Assembly: GCF_002252445.1 (NCBI RefSeq)
Contig: NZ_NNRJ01000015.1
Location: 1-64,000, forward strand
DNA from: Brucella thiophenivorans
GTDB taxonomy: Bacteria; Pseudomonadota; Alphaproteobacteria; Rhizobiales; Rhizobiaceae
Length of the DNA: 64,000 nt
Direction: 5' to 3'
Shown: positions 8,610-18,411 of the stretch, in pieces
Layout: the number at the start of each line of letters is the position of its first letter
How positions within the stretch are numbered: position 1 is the first letter of the stretch
Translations under genes and position numbers: made by a program
The notes under the pieces: generated by a model
What the model saw: only the letters and a program-made list of their open reading frames with translations
What the model was told of the DNA's origin: nothing
The model's database searches: none

Positions 8610-9251
8610 TTAGTCTGAGATACGTCGCAAATTGCTGATCTCAAGTATCACCGAATGGTTATCGATAGCACTTTCATGTTGTACCAGATCAAAACTCCAG
8701 CCGACACGGCTTTCATCGATTTCCCTCTGGTAATCCCGACCTTTTTGAAAAAGCGCCTTGGAACCGTTGGTCAACCATGGTTCGGTAAGCTCAAAAAGTA
8801 AATTCAGCGAAGCCAGTGCACGTGCCGTAACAACCTCGGGCGCTTCAATTTGATCCCACATCGCTTCTATACGCGATGCATGAACGCGCGCAGGAACACT
8901 CACATGCCCGGCAGCTGTGCGCAGAAAGGCCGCTTTCTTACCGGCGCTTTCGACGAGATCAATAGATGCGTCTTTTCGTTCGGCCAGAAAACACGCCGTA
9001 ACAATGCCCGGAAATCCACCGCCTGATCCCAAATCAAGCCAGCGTTTCGCATCGGCTGCGAGTGGAAATACCTGTGCACTATCCAGAATATGGCGATTCC
9101 AAAGATCGGCAAGTGTGGATGGCGAGGCCAGATTTATCGCTGTCGACCACTTGCGAAACAATTCTTCAAAAGCAATCAACTTATCCACTGTTTCACGTGA
9201 AACAGTCGGAACAATCTTTTGAATACTCTTGTAGCGAGGATCCGCAATCAT
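8610..9251 (-). CDS. rsmG: 16S rRNA (guanine-527-N7)-methyltransferase
   Basis: The 213-residue product (formerly GidB) methylates N7 of G527 in 16S rRNA with SAM. The SAM-binding loop LGSGGGFPG is at about 74-82, preceded by RHILDS (53-58), both typical of RsmG. The N-terminal residues TVSRETV (16-22) are encoded by a perfect parS site, so one DNA segment does two jobs. The start overlaps the mnmG stop by four bases. Confidence 0.95.
   Translation of the reverse strand: MIADPRYKSIQKIVPTVSRETVDKLIAFEELFRKWSTAINLASPSTLADLWNRHILDSAQVFPLAADAKRWLDLGSGGGFPGIVTACFLAERKDASIDLVESAGKKAAFLRTAAGHVSVPARVHASRIEAMWDQIEAPEVVTARALASLNLLFELTEPWLTNGSKALFQKGRDYQREIDESRVGWSFDLVQHESAIDNHSVILEISNLRRISD
9189..9204. 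other. parS: parS centromere site (perfect palindrome) inside rsmG
   Basis: The 16-mer TGTTTCACGTGAAACA matches the consensus ParB-binding site exactly and is fully palindromic. It lies within the 5' coding part of rsmG. Its closeness to parAB and the origin supports a working site. Confidence 0.9.
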
Positions 9252-11167
9252 GCTGCGCCCTGTTCCGCTGTAAGATTAGCGGCGGCGCGCTCCCTTGCAC
9301 CATGCTTTTTAATATGTGTAATAAGCAGAGCGAGCGCTGCAGGTGTGATGCCTTCGACGCGTTGCGCTTCGGCAATCGTCTCCGGCTTGCGCTGCTTAAG
9401 CTTAGCTTTAAGCTCATTCGACAGTCCAGAAATACCGTCAAAATCCAGCGAAGCCGGAATAAACAGACGCTCTTCACGTTCCATCACAGCAATATCACTT
9501 TGCTGGCGATCCATATAGACCGAATACTGCGCTTCGATTTCCAAAGCTTCGCGCGTCAAAGCATCAATGCTATGCAACTCAGGCCAGATCGTTTGCAGTT
9601 TAGCCAGATCGATGTTCGGGTAAGACAGAAGATCATAAGCCGAACGACGTACCCCATCCTGATTGAGATGAAGTTCGTGGTGACTCGCCTGATTTGGTGT
9701 AATAGACAATTCCTTAGTCTTCTCACGTGCCGCCGATAGCGCATCCTGACGATCTGCAAATTTTTCGCGGCGATCAGCACCCAAAATTCCGAGCTGATCA
9801 GCAAGCGGCGTCAGACGCTGATCGGCGTTATCAGCTCGCAGAGACAAGCGGAACTCTGCCCGCGATGTAAACATGCGATAAGGTTCACTAACCCCACGCG
9901 ATGTCAGATCATCAACCATAACGCCGATATAGGCTTCTGTGCGCTGTATAATAACCGGCTCGTTGCCCCCTGCTCGCTTAGCAGCATTCAATCCAGCAAG
10001 CAAACCTTGAGCAGCCGCTTCTTCATAACCGGTCGTCCCATTGATCTGCCCGGCCAGGAAAAGACCCGTTACCCGACGTGTTTCAAGACTGCGCTTTAAC
10101 TCTCGCGGATCAATAAAGTCATATTCAATCGCGTAACCAGGCTGCAGCATAATTGCCTTCTCAAGCCCAGGGATTGTCTTGAGATAAGCGAGCTGAACCT
10201 CTTCCGGCAAAGAAGTCGAAATACCATTCGGATAGACGGTGTGATCGTCCAGTCCTTCTGGTTCCAAGAAAATCTGGTGGCCATCACGATCACCAAACTT
10301 CACAATCTTGTCTTCGACGGACGGACAGTAACGGGGACCCACCCCTTCAATCGAACCTGAATACATCGCGGACCGATGGAGATTGGCGCGAATGATAGCG
10401 TGGGTTTCTGGGGTTGTGCGCGTAATACCACAATCGATCTGCGGTGTGGTGATCTTATCCGTCATTAATGAGAACGGAACTGGGTCCTCGTCTGCCGACT
10501 GCATATCAAGACTCTGCCAGTCAATGGTACGACCATCTAGACGCGGTGGTGTGCCTGTCTTCAAACGACCAACCGCAAAACCAATGCTGCGCAATGTATC
10601 GGAAAGGCCAAGAGCCGGTTTCTCACCCATGCGGCCTGCGGGAATTTTCTTCTCACCGATGTGAATAAGGCCGTTTAGAAAGGTACCCGTGGTCAACACC
10701 ACAGCTGCACAGGCCAGCTCGCGCCCATCGCCAAGAACAACGCCCGTGATGAGGCCGTCAGTCACGCGAATATCCGATGCGCCACCTTCAACGACCGTTA
10801 GGTTTTTCTGTGCGGAAATCAGCTCTTGCATAGCAAGTCTGTAAAGCTTTCGATCAGCCTGAGTTCTCGGCCCGCGAACCGCTGGACCCTTACGCCGATT
10901 GAGCAGACGGAACTGGATCCCGGCCCTATCAGCGACCCGCCCCATCAACCCATCGAGCGCGTCGATTTCGCGAACAAGATGGCCTTTGCCCAAACCACCG
11001 ATCGCAGGATTGCAGGACATAACGCCAATCGTATCAAAACGATGGGTGACGAGTGCCGTGCGAGCGCCCGCGCGTGCGGAGGCCGCTGCAGCTTCGCAGC
11101 CCGCATGTCCACCGCCAATGACAATAACGTCGAAGGCTGGCACTTCGGTAGAACTTGTAGTGCTCAT
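9248..11167 (-). CDS. mnmG: tRNA uridine-5-carboxymethylaminomethyl synthesis enzyme MnmG
   Basis: The 639-residue flavoprotein (GidA), with MnmE, modifies U34 of tRNAs reading two-fold split codons. The FAD-binding motif GGGHAG is at residues 18-23; [20 protein letters not shown] (about 51-70) and [20 protein letters not shown] are MnmG signatures, and the C-terminal helical domain for tRNA/MnmE binding is present. Length fits the family. mnmE lies upstream across an intergenic region holding parS sites; rsmG overlaps downstream. Confidence 0.96.
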   Translation of the reverse strand: MSTTSSTEVPAFDVIVIGGGHAGCEAAAASARAGARTALVTHRFDTIGVMSCNPAIGGLGKGHLVREIDALDGLMGRVADRAGIQFRLLNRRKGPAVRGPRTQADRKLYRLAMQELISAQKNLTVVEGGASDIRVTDGLITGVVLGDGRELACAAVVLTTGTFLNGLIHIGEKKIPAGRMGEKPALGLSDTLRSIGFAVGRLKTGTPPRLDGRTIDWQSLDMQSADEDPVPFSLMTDKITTPQIDCGITRTTPETHAIIRANLHRSAMYSGSIEGVGPRYCPSVEDKIVKFGDRDGHQIFLEPEGLDDHTVYPNGISTSLPEEVQLAYLKTIPGLEKAIMLQPGYAIEYDFIDPRELKRSLETRRVTGLFLAGQINGTTGYEEAAAQGLLAGLNAAKRAGGNEPVIIQRTEAYIGVMVDDLTSRGVSEPYRMFTSRAEFRLSLRADNADQRLTPLADQLGILGADRREKFADRQDALSAAREKTKELSITPNQASHHELHLNQDGVRRSAYDLLSYPNIDLAKLQTIWPELHSIDALTREALEIEAQYSVYMDRQQSDIAVMEREERLFIPASLDFDGISGLSNELKAKLKQRKPETIAEAQRVEGITPAALALLITHIKKHGARERAAANLTAEQGAA

Positions 11168-11333
11168 CCAGATGCATCCGAATCCAAATTAGAAAGTAGT
11201 CTCTTTGACATGATTAGGCTTTTAACGAAAGGGCTAACCCGCCATAGCCGCGATCAACTCTTTGATAAACCTGAAATGAAACTCGACTCATGGATAAAGA
11301 TGGGAGTCAACAAGCCAGTGAAGATTCCACAGA

Positions 11334-11349
11334 TGTTTCACGTGAAACA
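11334..11349. other. parS: parS centromere site (perfect palindrome) between mnmE and mnmG
   Basis: A second exact TGTTTCACGTGAAACA; the palindrome extends one base on each side (11333-11350). It lies in the intergenic region ahead of mnmG, about 7 kb from the predicted origin. Confidence 0.9.
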
Positions 11350-11378
11350 TTTCTTGCGGTCATCCGGCTATAGCAGCT

Positions 11379-11394
11379 GTTTCACGTGAATCAC
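11379..11394. other. parS: parS-like site, 15 of 16 bases, at the end of mnmE
   Basis: TGTTTCACGTGAATCA differs from the consensus by one base and lies 29 bases from the perfect site at 11334. Paired sites suggest a ParB loading centre here. Confidence 0.75.
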
Positions 11395-12723
11395 TCACTT
11401 GCCAATGCAGAACTGCGAGAAAATAACGTCGAGAATTTCTTCAACGTCCACATCTCCAGTGATGCGTCCGAGATATTGAGAAGCCCGGCGCATATTCTCA
11501 GCACGCAACTCCAATGGAAGGTCTTCGCGTTCAGCGGCGGTTTCAATTTCAGTGATCGTTGATTGAAGAAGATTAATGTGCCTTTGACGTGTGGGCACTG
11601 CATCATTGATAAGGCCGATCCGTTCTTCGGCGAATATCTGTAAGGCATTTAACAATTCGTCTAGCCCATCAGCGGTCTTGGTCGAGATACGATATTGCCA
11701 ATTTACAGCATTAGTTGGGCTAAGATCAGCTTTGGTGCCAATGCTCCAAATGCCAGCAGCGCTTTTATCAAGAGATACCGGAATTGGGTTCTGCATATCT
11801 TCGAGCAGTAGAACCAGATCCGCTTCAGCAGCACGTTCGCGCGCGCGTTCAATACCAATGCGCTCGACTTTGCTTTCCGTCTCCCTCAATCCAGCCGTGT
11901 CTGTCACATAGACCGGGATACCGCCTAGATTGAGTTTAACCTCAAGCAAATCGCGCGTTGTGCCTGCCTCCTCTGAGATGATTGCTATTTCGCGGCCAGC
12001 GAGAAAATTAAGCAAGCTGGATTTGCCAGCATTGGGCGCTCCAGCAATCACAACATGCAAACCATCCCGGAGCATCGCGGCACGTTTGCCGCTTTCGATA
12101 TGGCGGCTGATCTCGGTGCGTAAGGATTTAAGTTGTTCCCACACTTGGCCTGATACAGAACCGGGAACGTCGCTCTCATCGGCGAAATCGAGCTCCGCCT
12201 CAATGAGAGCGCGCGCACGAATAAGCCTTTGACGCCAATCGGTATAAAGTTGGCGTTGCGAACCGGATGCCACCTGCAATGCAAGGCGACGCTGACCTTC
12301 CGTTTCCGCGGCAATCAGATCGGCCAGACCTTCGGCAATGGTCAGGTCCATTTTACCATTGGTGAAAGCACGACGGGTAAATTCCCCGGCTTCTGCAAGT
12401 CGGCAATTTGGCAAAGTGCCGAGTTCTTCCAGTAGCTTTTCAACCACTGCTATACCGCCGTGAAGATGAAATTCAGCGCAATCTTCGCCTGTAAAACTGT
12501 TTGGTCCGGGGAAGAAAATTGCCAGCCCGCGATCAATCGCATCGCCATTTCGCGCACAAAATGTTTTATAAGCGGCGAAGCGCGGTTTTAACGGTTTTCC
12601 AATAATCGTTTCGATTACGAATCGAACTCGCGGTCCGGATATACGAACCACTGCAACGCCAGACGGAAGCCGTCCGCTCGACAATGCAAAAATCGAATCC
12701 TGAAGATGTTGCCGCTCGCTCAT
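11395..12723 (-). CDS. mnmE: tRNA uridine-5-carboxymethylaminomethyl modification GTPase MnmE
   Basis: The 442-residue GTPase (TrmE) works with MnmG on the tRNA wobble uridine. The N-terminal formyl-tetrahydrofolate-binding domain (residues 1-115) contains GEFTRRAF; the G domain has G1 GAPNAGKS (228-235), G2 TTRD (255-258) and G3 DTAG (275-278); the protein ends in the invariant CIGK with the catalytic cysteine. All key residues are intact and the length is typical. Confidence 0.96.
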   Translation of the reverse strand: MSERQHLQDSIFALSSGRLPSGVAVVRISGPRVRFVIETIIGKPLKPRFAAYKTFCARNGDAIDRGLAIFFPGPNSFTGEDCAEFHLHGGIAVVEKLLEELGTLPNCRLAEAGEFTRRAFTNGKMDLTIAEGLADLIAAETEGQRRLALQVASGSQRQLYTDWRQRLIRARALIEAELDFADESDVPGSVSGQVWEQLKSLRTEISRHIESGKRAAMLRDGLHVVIAGAPNAGKSSLLNFLAGREIAIISEEAGTTRDLLEVKLNLGGIPVYVTDTAGLRETESKVERIGIERARERAAEADLVLLLEDMQNPIPVSLDKSAAGIWSIGTKADLSPTNAVNWQYRISTKTADGLDELLNALQIFAEERIGLINDAVPTRQRHINLLQSTITEIETAAEREDLPLELRAENMRRASQYLGRITGDVDVEEILDVIFSQFCIGK

Positions 12724-12786
12724 TTGATTTCCCGTTCTATATAGATAATCACGTGATATTCATTCGTGGCAGGAAAGAAAAGGCTT

Positions 12787-14799
12787 ATGACAGATATCAG
12801 CAGCAACCGGCTTGGGCGCGAGCCAAGCGCCTATCTGCGTCAGCATGCCGATAATCCCGTTCATTGGCAGCCATGGGGTGAGGATGCACTACAAGCCGCG
12901 CAAGAAATGAACCGCCCTATCCTGCTGTCGATCGGATATTCCGCCTGCCACTGGTGTCATGTCATGGCGCATGAGTCTTTCGAAGATGCGCAGGTGGCGG
13001 AGTTAATGAATACACTCTTCGTCAATGTAAAGGTTGATCGAGAAGAACGGCCCGATATTGATCAAATCTATATGGCGGCTTTAAGCGCAATGGGTCAACA
13101 GGGTGGCTGGCCACTAACCATGTTCCTTCGACCAGATGGAAAGCCTTTTTGGGGTGGAACGTATTTTCCGCCACAAGCACGGCATAACCTGCCCGGTTTT
13201 ACCGATGTTCTGAAGGCCGTAAATAATCTCTGGCAAGGAAATCAAGATAAAATTAACCATAATACGGACGCCGTATTTAGTCATCTTGAAGCAAAGCTCG
13301 GCGCACAAAGCGAAGCATGTGCAAACGAGGTTACACGCTTTAGCGATATTGCCGACCGAATTTATACAATGTTTGATCCCATTCGTGGCGGTATAGATGG
13401 GGTTCAAAAATTTCCCAACGCGCCATTCATGGATGCTTTGTGGCTCTCATGGCTTTATAATCAGGAAACAAATCACCGCGATGCTTTTGTTTTGTCGCTG
13501 AAAACCATGCTACAAGGCGGCATCTATGATCATCTCGGCGGCGGGCTTTGCCGCTATAGTGTTGATGCAAACTGGCTCGTGCCGCATTTTGAAAAGATGC
13601 TTTACGACAATGCTCAGCTCATTCGACATGCGACTTACGCTTATGCTGAAACGCAGGATGAATTGTTTCGTATCCGAATCGAAGAAATTATCGGTTGGCT
13701 GCTACGCGAAATGAGGCTACCTGATGGCAGTTTCGCATCCAGCCTTGATGCGGATAGTGAAGGCGAAGAAGGCAAATTCTATATCTTCACAGATACGGAA
13801 ATTGAAACTGTACTGGGCAAAGAGGCCAAAAGATTTAATGAATTTTATGGGATAAAATCTGGTGGAAACTTTGAAGGCAAGACTATTCTCAACCGGCTTC
13901 ATGCGGTTGATGAAACACCGGTGTTACCAGATGAGATTAAAGCCGCGAAAGAAAAACTTCTGAACTATCGCAACACGCGTGTTCGCCCGGGTCGTGACGA
14001 AAAGGCACTAACAGACTGGAACGCGTTTACAATCCGTGCACTGGCAGAAGCAGGGCGCAGCTTCGACAGGTCTGACTGGATCGAATATGCAATCATTGCC
14101 TATCGTTCGATAGGTTCATCTTTTCAAAATAGTCGGATGGCGCATTGCCGCATGGAAGAGGTGTTGCTGTACCCTGCCCTTTCATCTGACTACGCTTCTA
14201 TGATGAATGCAGCATTGTCACTTTATGAAGCAACGGGAGACAAGACCTTTGTCCGGGATGCGATTGCGCTCAAAGACGCACTTGACGCGGCCAACAAAGA
14301 CGCATCCGGCAATTACCGGTTTTCAGCGCTCAATGCCCAGGATGTCATTCTTCATGCCTATGGTGATTATGATGAGGCAATTCCAAGTGCGACCAGCCAG
14401 ATCATCGAAGCCCTCACGCGCCTTTTTCTCGCAACAGGCGATCTGCATCTTTATTCTCAAAATGAACGACTGGTCGAACAGGCCATGGGACGCGCTCTGG
14501 TTCAGCAGTACGGTCAGATCGGTATATTGAATTCGAGCCGCTTTGCAGCCGAACCACTGTCTCTGGTCATTACAGATGAAGGTGCTGATGGAGCGCTTGT
14601 TTCAGTGGCACGACGAACACCTGATCCACGTAGACTGGATAAGTTTGTACAATTTGAAGCGGGTAAAACGATAGAGCTCCCAACAGGTGGTATAGCCCAC
14701 GCAGAAAACCCCACTGCGTGGCTTTGTAAGGGCCAAGTCTGCCTTCCGCCGGTTGAGACCAAAGCAGCGCTCGAAATCCTTCTCAGAGGCCATTCCTGA
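12787..14799 (+). CDS. Thioredoxin-domain DUF255 protein (YyaL/SSP411 family)
   Basis: From ATG 12787 the product has 670 residues. Residues 1-170 form a thioredoxin-like DUF255 domain with a CHWC motif (54-57) inside [16 protein letters not shown]; the rest resembles an N-acylglucosamine 2-epimerase-like alpha/alpha barrel. The family (human SPATA20 relatives) has no settled reaction. I prefer ATG 12787 because AGGAA lies nine bases upstream; a GTG at 12766 would add seven residues but has no binding site. It is the only plus-strand gene in the minus-strand block left of the origin, thus opposed to replication, and its 5' part (about 13200-13400) looks more AT-rich than its neighbours. Confidence 0.87.
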   Translation: MTDISSNRLGREPSAYLRQHADNPVHWQPWGEDALQAAQEMNRPILLSIGYSACHWCHVMAHESFEDAQVAELMNTLFVNVKVDREERPDIDQIYMAALSAMGQQGGWPLTMFLRPDGKPFWGGTYFPPQARHNLPGFTDVLKAVNNLWQGNQDKINHNTDAVFSHLEAKLGAQSEACANEVTRFSDIADRIYTMFDPIRGGIDGVQKFPNAPFMDALWLSWLYNQETNHRDAFVLSLKTMLQGGIYDHLGGGLCRYSVDANWLVPHFEKMLYDNAQLIRHATYAYAETQDELFRIRIEEIIGWLLREMRLPDGSFASSLDADSEGEEGKFYIFTDTEIETVLGKEAKRFNEFYGIKSGGNFEGKTILNRLHAVDETPVLPDEIKAAKEKLLNYRNTRVRPGRDEKALTDWNAFTIRALAEAGRSFDRSDWIEYAIIAYRSIGSSFQNSRMAHCRMEEVLLYPALSSDYASMMNAALSLYEATGDKTFVRDAIALKDALDAANKDASGNYRFSALNAQDVILHAYGDYDEAIPSATSQIIEALTRLFLATGDLHLYSQNERLVEQAMGRALVQQYGQIGILNSSRFAAEPLSLVITDEGADGALVSVARRTPDPRRLDKFVQFEAGKTIELPTGGIAHAENPTAWLCKGQVCLPPVETKAALEILLRGHS

Positions 14800-14821
14800 C
14801 TGTTTCACAGATCTACAAATA

Positions 14822-14860
14822 AAAACGCCGCGCCGAATTCTCAATGCGGCGTTTTCTAAA
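14822..14860. terminator. Bidirectional terminator between the DUF255 gene and rho
   Basis: Ten-base perfect stem (AAAACGCCGC 14822-14831 and GCGGCGTTTT 14846-14855), with A-rich and T-rich flanks. It separates two convergent genes. Confidence 0.85.
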
Positions 14861-14876
14861 CTGAACAATTGATCGT

Positions 14877-16142
14877 CTAGGTATTCATTGAATCGAAGAA
14901 ATCGCCATTGCTCTTCGTCTGCTTGAGCTTGTCGATCAGGAATTCGATCGCATCGGTGGTTCCCATTGGAGCCAGAATACGACGCAGAACGAAAATCTTC
15001 TGAAGATCGGCGCGTGGAACAAGCAGGTCTTCCTTACGCGTGCCGGATTTGAGAATGTCCATCGCAGGGAAGATACGCTTATCAGCAACCTTACGATCGA
15101 GAACGATTTCCGAGTTACCAGTGCCCTTGAACTCTTCAAAGATCACTTCGTCCATACGCGAACCGGTGTCGATCAGCGCGGTTGCGATGATGGTGAGCGA
15201 GCCACCTTCTTCGATATTACGCGCGGCACCAAAGAAGCGCTTTGGACGCTGCAAGGCGTTCGCATCCACACCACCGGTCAGAACTTTACCTGACGATGGC
15301 ACAACGGTGTTGTAAGCGCGGCCAAGACGGGTGATGGAATCAAGCAGGATCACGACGTCACGGCCATGTTCGACAAGACGTTTGGCCTTTTCGATAACCA
15401 TTTCAGCAACCTGAACGTGGCGCGTTGCTGGCTCATCAAAGGTCGAAGAAACAACTTCACCCTTCACCGAGCGCTGCATGTCGGTGACTTCTTCCGGGCG
15501 TTCATCGATGAGGAGAACGATCAAATAGCATTCAGGATGATTTGCTGTGATCGAATGCGCGATGTTCTGCAACAGAACCGTTTTACCAGTACGCGGCGGA
15601 GCAACGATCAGACCACGCTGGCCTTTGCCGAGCGGTGCAACCAAATCGATAACGCGCGAAGAGAGATCCTTCGTTGTCGGAACTTCGAGTTCCATCTTGA
15701 AGCGCTCATTTGGATAGAGCGGCGTCAGATTGTCGAAGTGGACCTTGTGTTTGATTTTTTCAGGGTCGTCAAAATTGATCGTGTTGACCTTGAGAAGTGC
15801 GAAATAACGCTCGCCTTCTTTCGGACCACGGATCGGGCCTTCAACCGTGTCGCCGGTCTTCAGCGAGAAGCGACGCAATTGGGAAGGCGAAATATAAATA
15901 TCATCCGGGCCGGGCAGATAATTGGCGTCGGCAGAGCGCAAGAAGCCAAATCCATCTTGCAAAACTTCCACAACGCCCTCGCCGATAATTTCGACGTCCT
16001 GAGCAGCGAGGCTTTTGAGGATCGCGAACATCAGTTCCTGCTTGCGCATTGCGCTCGCATTTTCGACCTCAAGCGTATCAGCAAATGCCAGCAGCTCGAC
16101 CGGAGTTTTATTTTTAAGTTCTTGTAGTTTCATTTCCTGCAT
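14877..16142 (-). CDS. rho: Transcription termination factor Rho
   Basis: The 421-residue hexameric RNA helicase ends transcription of untranslated RNA. It has the Rho N-terminal domain ([10 protein letters not shown], 12-21), the RNA-binding cold-shock-like domain ([11 protein letters not shown], 60-70), Walker A APPRTGKT (181-188) and [13 protein letters not shown]. Two ATGs are possible (16142 and 16133), and neither has a strong ribosome binding site. The 241-base upstream region has a hairpin (16257-16277) and a possible 35-codon leader frame. Confidence 0.97.
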   Translation of the reverse strand: MQEMKLQELKNKTPVELLAFADTLEVENASAMRKQELMFAILKSLAAQDVEIIGEGVVEVLQDGFGFLRSADANYLPGPDDIYISPSQLRRFSLKTGDTVEGPIRGPKEGERYFALLKVNTINFDDPEKIKHKVHFDNLTPLYPNERFKMELEVPTTKDLSSRVIDLVAPLGKGQRGLIVAPPRTGKTVLLQNIAHSITANHPECYLIVLLIDERPEEVTDMQRSVKGEVVSSTFDEPATRHVQVAEMVIEKAKRLVEHGRDVVILLDSITRLGRAYNTVVPSSGKVLTGGVDANALQRPKRFFGAARNIEEGGSLTIIATALIDTGSRMDEVIFEEFKGTGNSEIVLDRKVADKRIFPAMDILKSGTRKEDLLVPRADLQKIFVLRRILAPMGTTDAIEFLIDKLKQTKSNGDFFDSMNT

Positions 16143-16330
16143 GGGTGAGGAACTCTTTTGAAATATAAGGAGAAAAATGCAGTTGTTCGGAAAGGTGGGT
16201 CACTTGGATCGTGACCGGCATCGAAGGCCTGCTGTCATGGTGGGAAGAGGACTCACTCATACCTTTTTGCGGTATGAAGAGCAAGTCTCAGATAAGGATT
16301 AACGATAGTTTCTTCAATAGGAAAAAAGTT

Positions 16331-16364
16331 GAAGCCCGGAAAAACAACAGAATTTCCGGGCTTC
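16331..16364 (-). terminator. Terminator after hemJ
   Basis: A 12-base perfect stem (16331-16342 with 16353-16364, core GAAGCCCGG) and a T-rich stretch on the minus strand, 20 bases after the hemJ stop. Confidence 0.85.
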
Positions 16365-16383
16365 TTTAAAAAATCATTCGCAA

Positions 16384-16920
16384 TTAGAATGGCTTCACGA
16401 TCACCAGAATAACAATCAGGATCATCAAAACGGTTGGAACTTCGTTAACGATTCGCCAATGTTTGGCTGATTTCGTGTTCTTATCCTGCGCGAAAAGACG
16501 TGTAGCCTTCGACAAATAGCCGTGGACACCGGACATCAGCACCACCAGCAAAATCTTTGCGTGCAACCATCCGCCTTTGAACTCAAAGATTTCCCATGCG
16601 AGCCAGAGACCGGCAATCCACGTTACAATCATAGCGGGATTGATAATAAAACGCAGCAACCTGCGCTCCATGATTTTGAAAGTTTCTGACGTTTCAGAGC
16701 CAGGCATCGCAGCACTATGATAGACAAAAAGCCTTGGCAGATAGAGCATTCCTGCCATCCAGGCGATCACAGCAATAATGTGGATCGACTTGATCCAAAG
16801 ATAAGCATCAGTTGGATTCACGTGAAACAATCCCCATAGACCCAGCGCCAAAATCACCAGAGCGACAACTGTACGGATCAGAGCAGCCTTGCCGCTGTTT
16901 GTTTTATCGGAAGCGTTCAT
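16384..16920 (-). CDS. hemJ: Protoporphyrinogen oxidase HemJ (CopD-like membrane protein)
   Basis: The 178-residue protein has four to five membrane segments and the HemJ pattern KSIHIIAVIAWMAGMLYLPRLFVYH (about 44-68), where the conserved histidine is thought to bind heme. HemJ oxidises protoporphyrinogen IX in bacteria lacking HemG or HemY. The start overlaps the hemE stop (TGATG), giving a hemE-hemJ heme unit. A parS-like sequence (14 of 16 bases) lies in the coding region at 16814-16829. Confidence 0.9.
   Translation of the reverse strand: MNASDKTNSGKAALIRTVVALVILALGLWGLFHVNPTDAYLWIKSIHIIAVIAWMAGMLYLPRLFVYHSAAMPGSETSETFKIMERRLLRFIINPAMIVTWIAGLWLAWEIFEFKGGWLHAKILLVVLMSGVHGYLSKATRLFAQDKNTKSAKHWRIVNEVPTVLMILIVILVIVKPF
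16814..16829 (-). other. Degenerate parS-like sequence inside hemJ
   Basis: On the minus strand TGTTTCACGTGAATCC matches 14 of 16 parS positions and keeps the TTCACGTGAA core. The same variant occurs in hisH (31801-31816). ParB binding is unproven. Confidence 0.4.
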
Positions 16921-17942
16921 CAGTAGCCTCCCCTGACCCGATTGATCATTCGTTCAACATTTTCAATGGGTGTTTGCGGAGTAATTCCATGGCCCAGATT
17001 AAAGATCAGCGGTCCGTGGCCGAGATTTTTAAGGATCGCATCCACACCTTCATCAAGCGCTTCGCCCCCAGCCACCACACGCAGCGGATCAAGATTTCCC
17101 TGCACAGGACCTTCATTTTGCAATTCACGGGCAAAGGACATTGGCACAGACCAATCAAGGCCCAAAACATCAACACCGGTCTTTTCGCGATAACCTGCGT
17201 AAAGCATCCCAGCGGCTTTTGGGAAACCGATGATGCGTGCTTCAGGATAAACAGCCCTTACCTTCTGAACGATACGGGCAACCGGACGCACACAGAAACG
17301 TTCAAAGCAATCTTCATCCAGAACGCCTGACCATGAATCGAAAATCTGCACAGCATCTGCGCCTGCATCAAGCTGTTCGATAAGATATTCGGCCGAAACA
17401 TCCGCCAGATCATTCAAAAGCTTTTCAAATGCATCCGGGTGGCGATAAGCAAACAGACGTGCGGGAGCCTGATCCGGAGTGCCATGACCAGCGATCATAT
17501 AGGTCGCAACGGTCCAGGGAGCGCCACAGAAGCCCAGCAGGGTAGTTTCGTCAGGCAGCTGCGCCCGCAACAGACGAACTGTCTCATAGACCGGCTCAAG
17601 CCTTTTGGCGACACCTTCTGTTTCAAGCCATAATATCTCATCTGCATCAATCGGGGTCATTAAAGGCCCCCTGCCTTCTTCAAAGCGCAAGTCTCGTCCA
17701 AGGGCGTGAGGGACAACCAGAATATCTGAAAATAAAATGGCTGCATCAAAGCCATAACGGCGGATTGGCTGAAGCGTTACTTCGACTGCCAGATCGGGTG
17801 AATAGCAAAGGTCGAGAAAGCTTCCTGCCTGTTTGCGCACTTCCCGATATTCGGGAAGGTGACGTCCGGCTTGCCGCATCATCCAGATTGGTGGTGGGAA
17901 AACAGCCTCACCGTCCATGACTTTCAAGACCTTGCGTTTCAT
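16920..17942 (-). CDS. hemE: Uroporphyrinogen decarboxylase
   Basis: The 340-residue enzyme converts uroporphyrinogen III to coproporphyrinogen III in heme synthesis. The N-terminal signature [17 protein letters not shown] (about 17-33) contains the substrate-carboxylate-binding arginines, and [13 protein letters not shown] is the second signature. hemE flanks the chromosomal origin in many alphaproteobacteria, including Caulobacter, and here it reads away from the predicted origin. Confidence 0.97.
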   Translation of the reverse strand: MKRKVLKVMDGEAVFPPPIWMMRQAGRHLPEYREVRKQAGSFLDLCYSPDLAVEVTLQPIRRYGFDAAILFSDILVVPHALGRDLRFEEGRGPLMTPIDADEILWLETEGVAKRLEPVYETVRLLRAQLPDETTLLGFCGAPWTVATYMIAGHGTPDQAPARLFAYRHPDAFEKLLNDLADVSAEYLIEQLDAGADAVQIFDSWSGVLDEDCFERFCVRPVARIVQKVRAVYPEARIIGFPKAAGMLYAGYREKTGVDVLGLDWSVPMSFARELQNEGPVQGNLDPLRVVAGGEALDEGVDAILKNLGHGPLIFNLGHGITPQTPIENVERMINRVRGGY

Positions 17943-18411
17943 TTCACTCCACCTTGTTGATCTTAGCCGATCTTATTTTTGGTTTTCCTGGTTTATGGTC
18001 GAGAGTTTTCCCCTGCGGTTTCCATAAAGAAAGGATGAATCTTGAATCTTTTGATTCTTAGAGTCTGTTGGAATCGGGGATTAAGCTTTGTCCGTCTTTT
18101 CCCCACAGTTGCGTTCCAACCATCTCAGCCTGTGCGAACATTCACTGATCATCTTGTCAAAAGCAATGAAAACTCAAATTTTTGATTGAATCTAAGGAGT
18201 TACCAATTGCCGCACTTTGGGGTTGTTTGTGGAAAAGCTGGGTATATCAGCTGGCTTTCAAAATGTTGCGAGTCTTGTCCACAAGTGTTCTCTTAAACTC
18301 CCCACATGTGCACTCGCTGTGGATGACTTGCCAAGTTTTCCACGACCTGCCATGGCTTGTGGATGGAGCCTGTTGTTTACGCACAGTCGTCAACAGGGGT
18401 GGGAGAAAACT
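17943..18411. other. oriC: Predicted chromosomal replication origin (oriC)
   Basis: This 469-base gap lies between hemE and the PPDK-regulator gene, the location of the origin in Caulobacter and of the equivalent Rickettsia gene order. DnaA-like boxes cluster at its right side: TTTTCCACA (minus, 18228-18236), TTGTCCACA (18275-18283), TCATCCACA (minus, 18318-18326), TTTTCCACG (18336-18344) and CCATCCACA (minus, 18358-18366). On the left are five GANTC sites in 39 bases (18037-18075) and AT-rich stretches near 18030-18060 and 18150-18200. Genes on both sides read away from it, and parS lies within 10 kb. Opening site and exact limits are inferred. Confidence 0.85.
18037..18075. promoter_or_regulatory. 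Cluster of five CcrM methylation sites (GANTC) in oriC
   Basis: GANTC occurs at 18037, 18044, 18053, 18061 and 18071, with a sixth at 18188. CcrM adenine methylation at GANTC marks replicated DNA in alphaproteobacteria. The spacing of 7-10 bases is far denser than chance. Confidence 0.7.

Noticed and set aside
9062-9739. Plus-strand frame across rsmG and mnmG
   Set aside because: Runs antisense over two conserved genes that overlap by four bases; not credible as a gene.
18217-18411. N-terminal extension of the PPDK regulator
   Set aside because: It would translate the DnaA-box cluster, adds 65 residues not found in the family, and the GTG at 18412 has a good GGGAGAA site.
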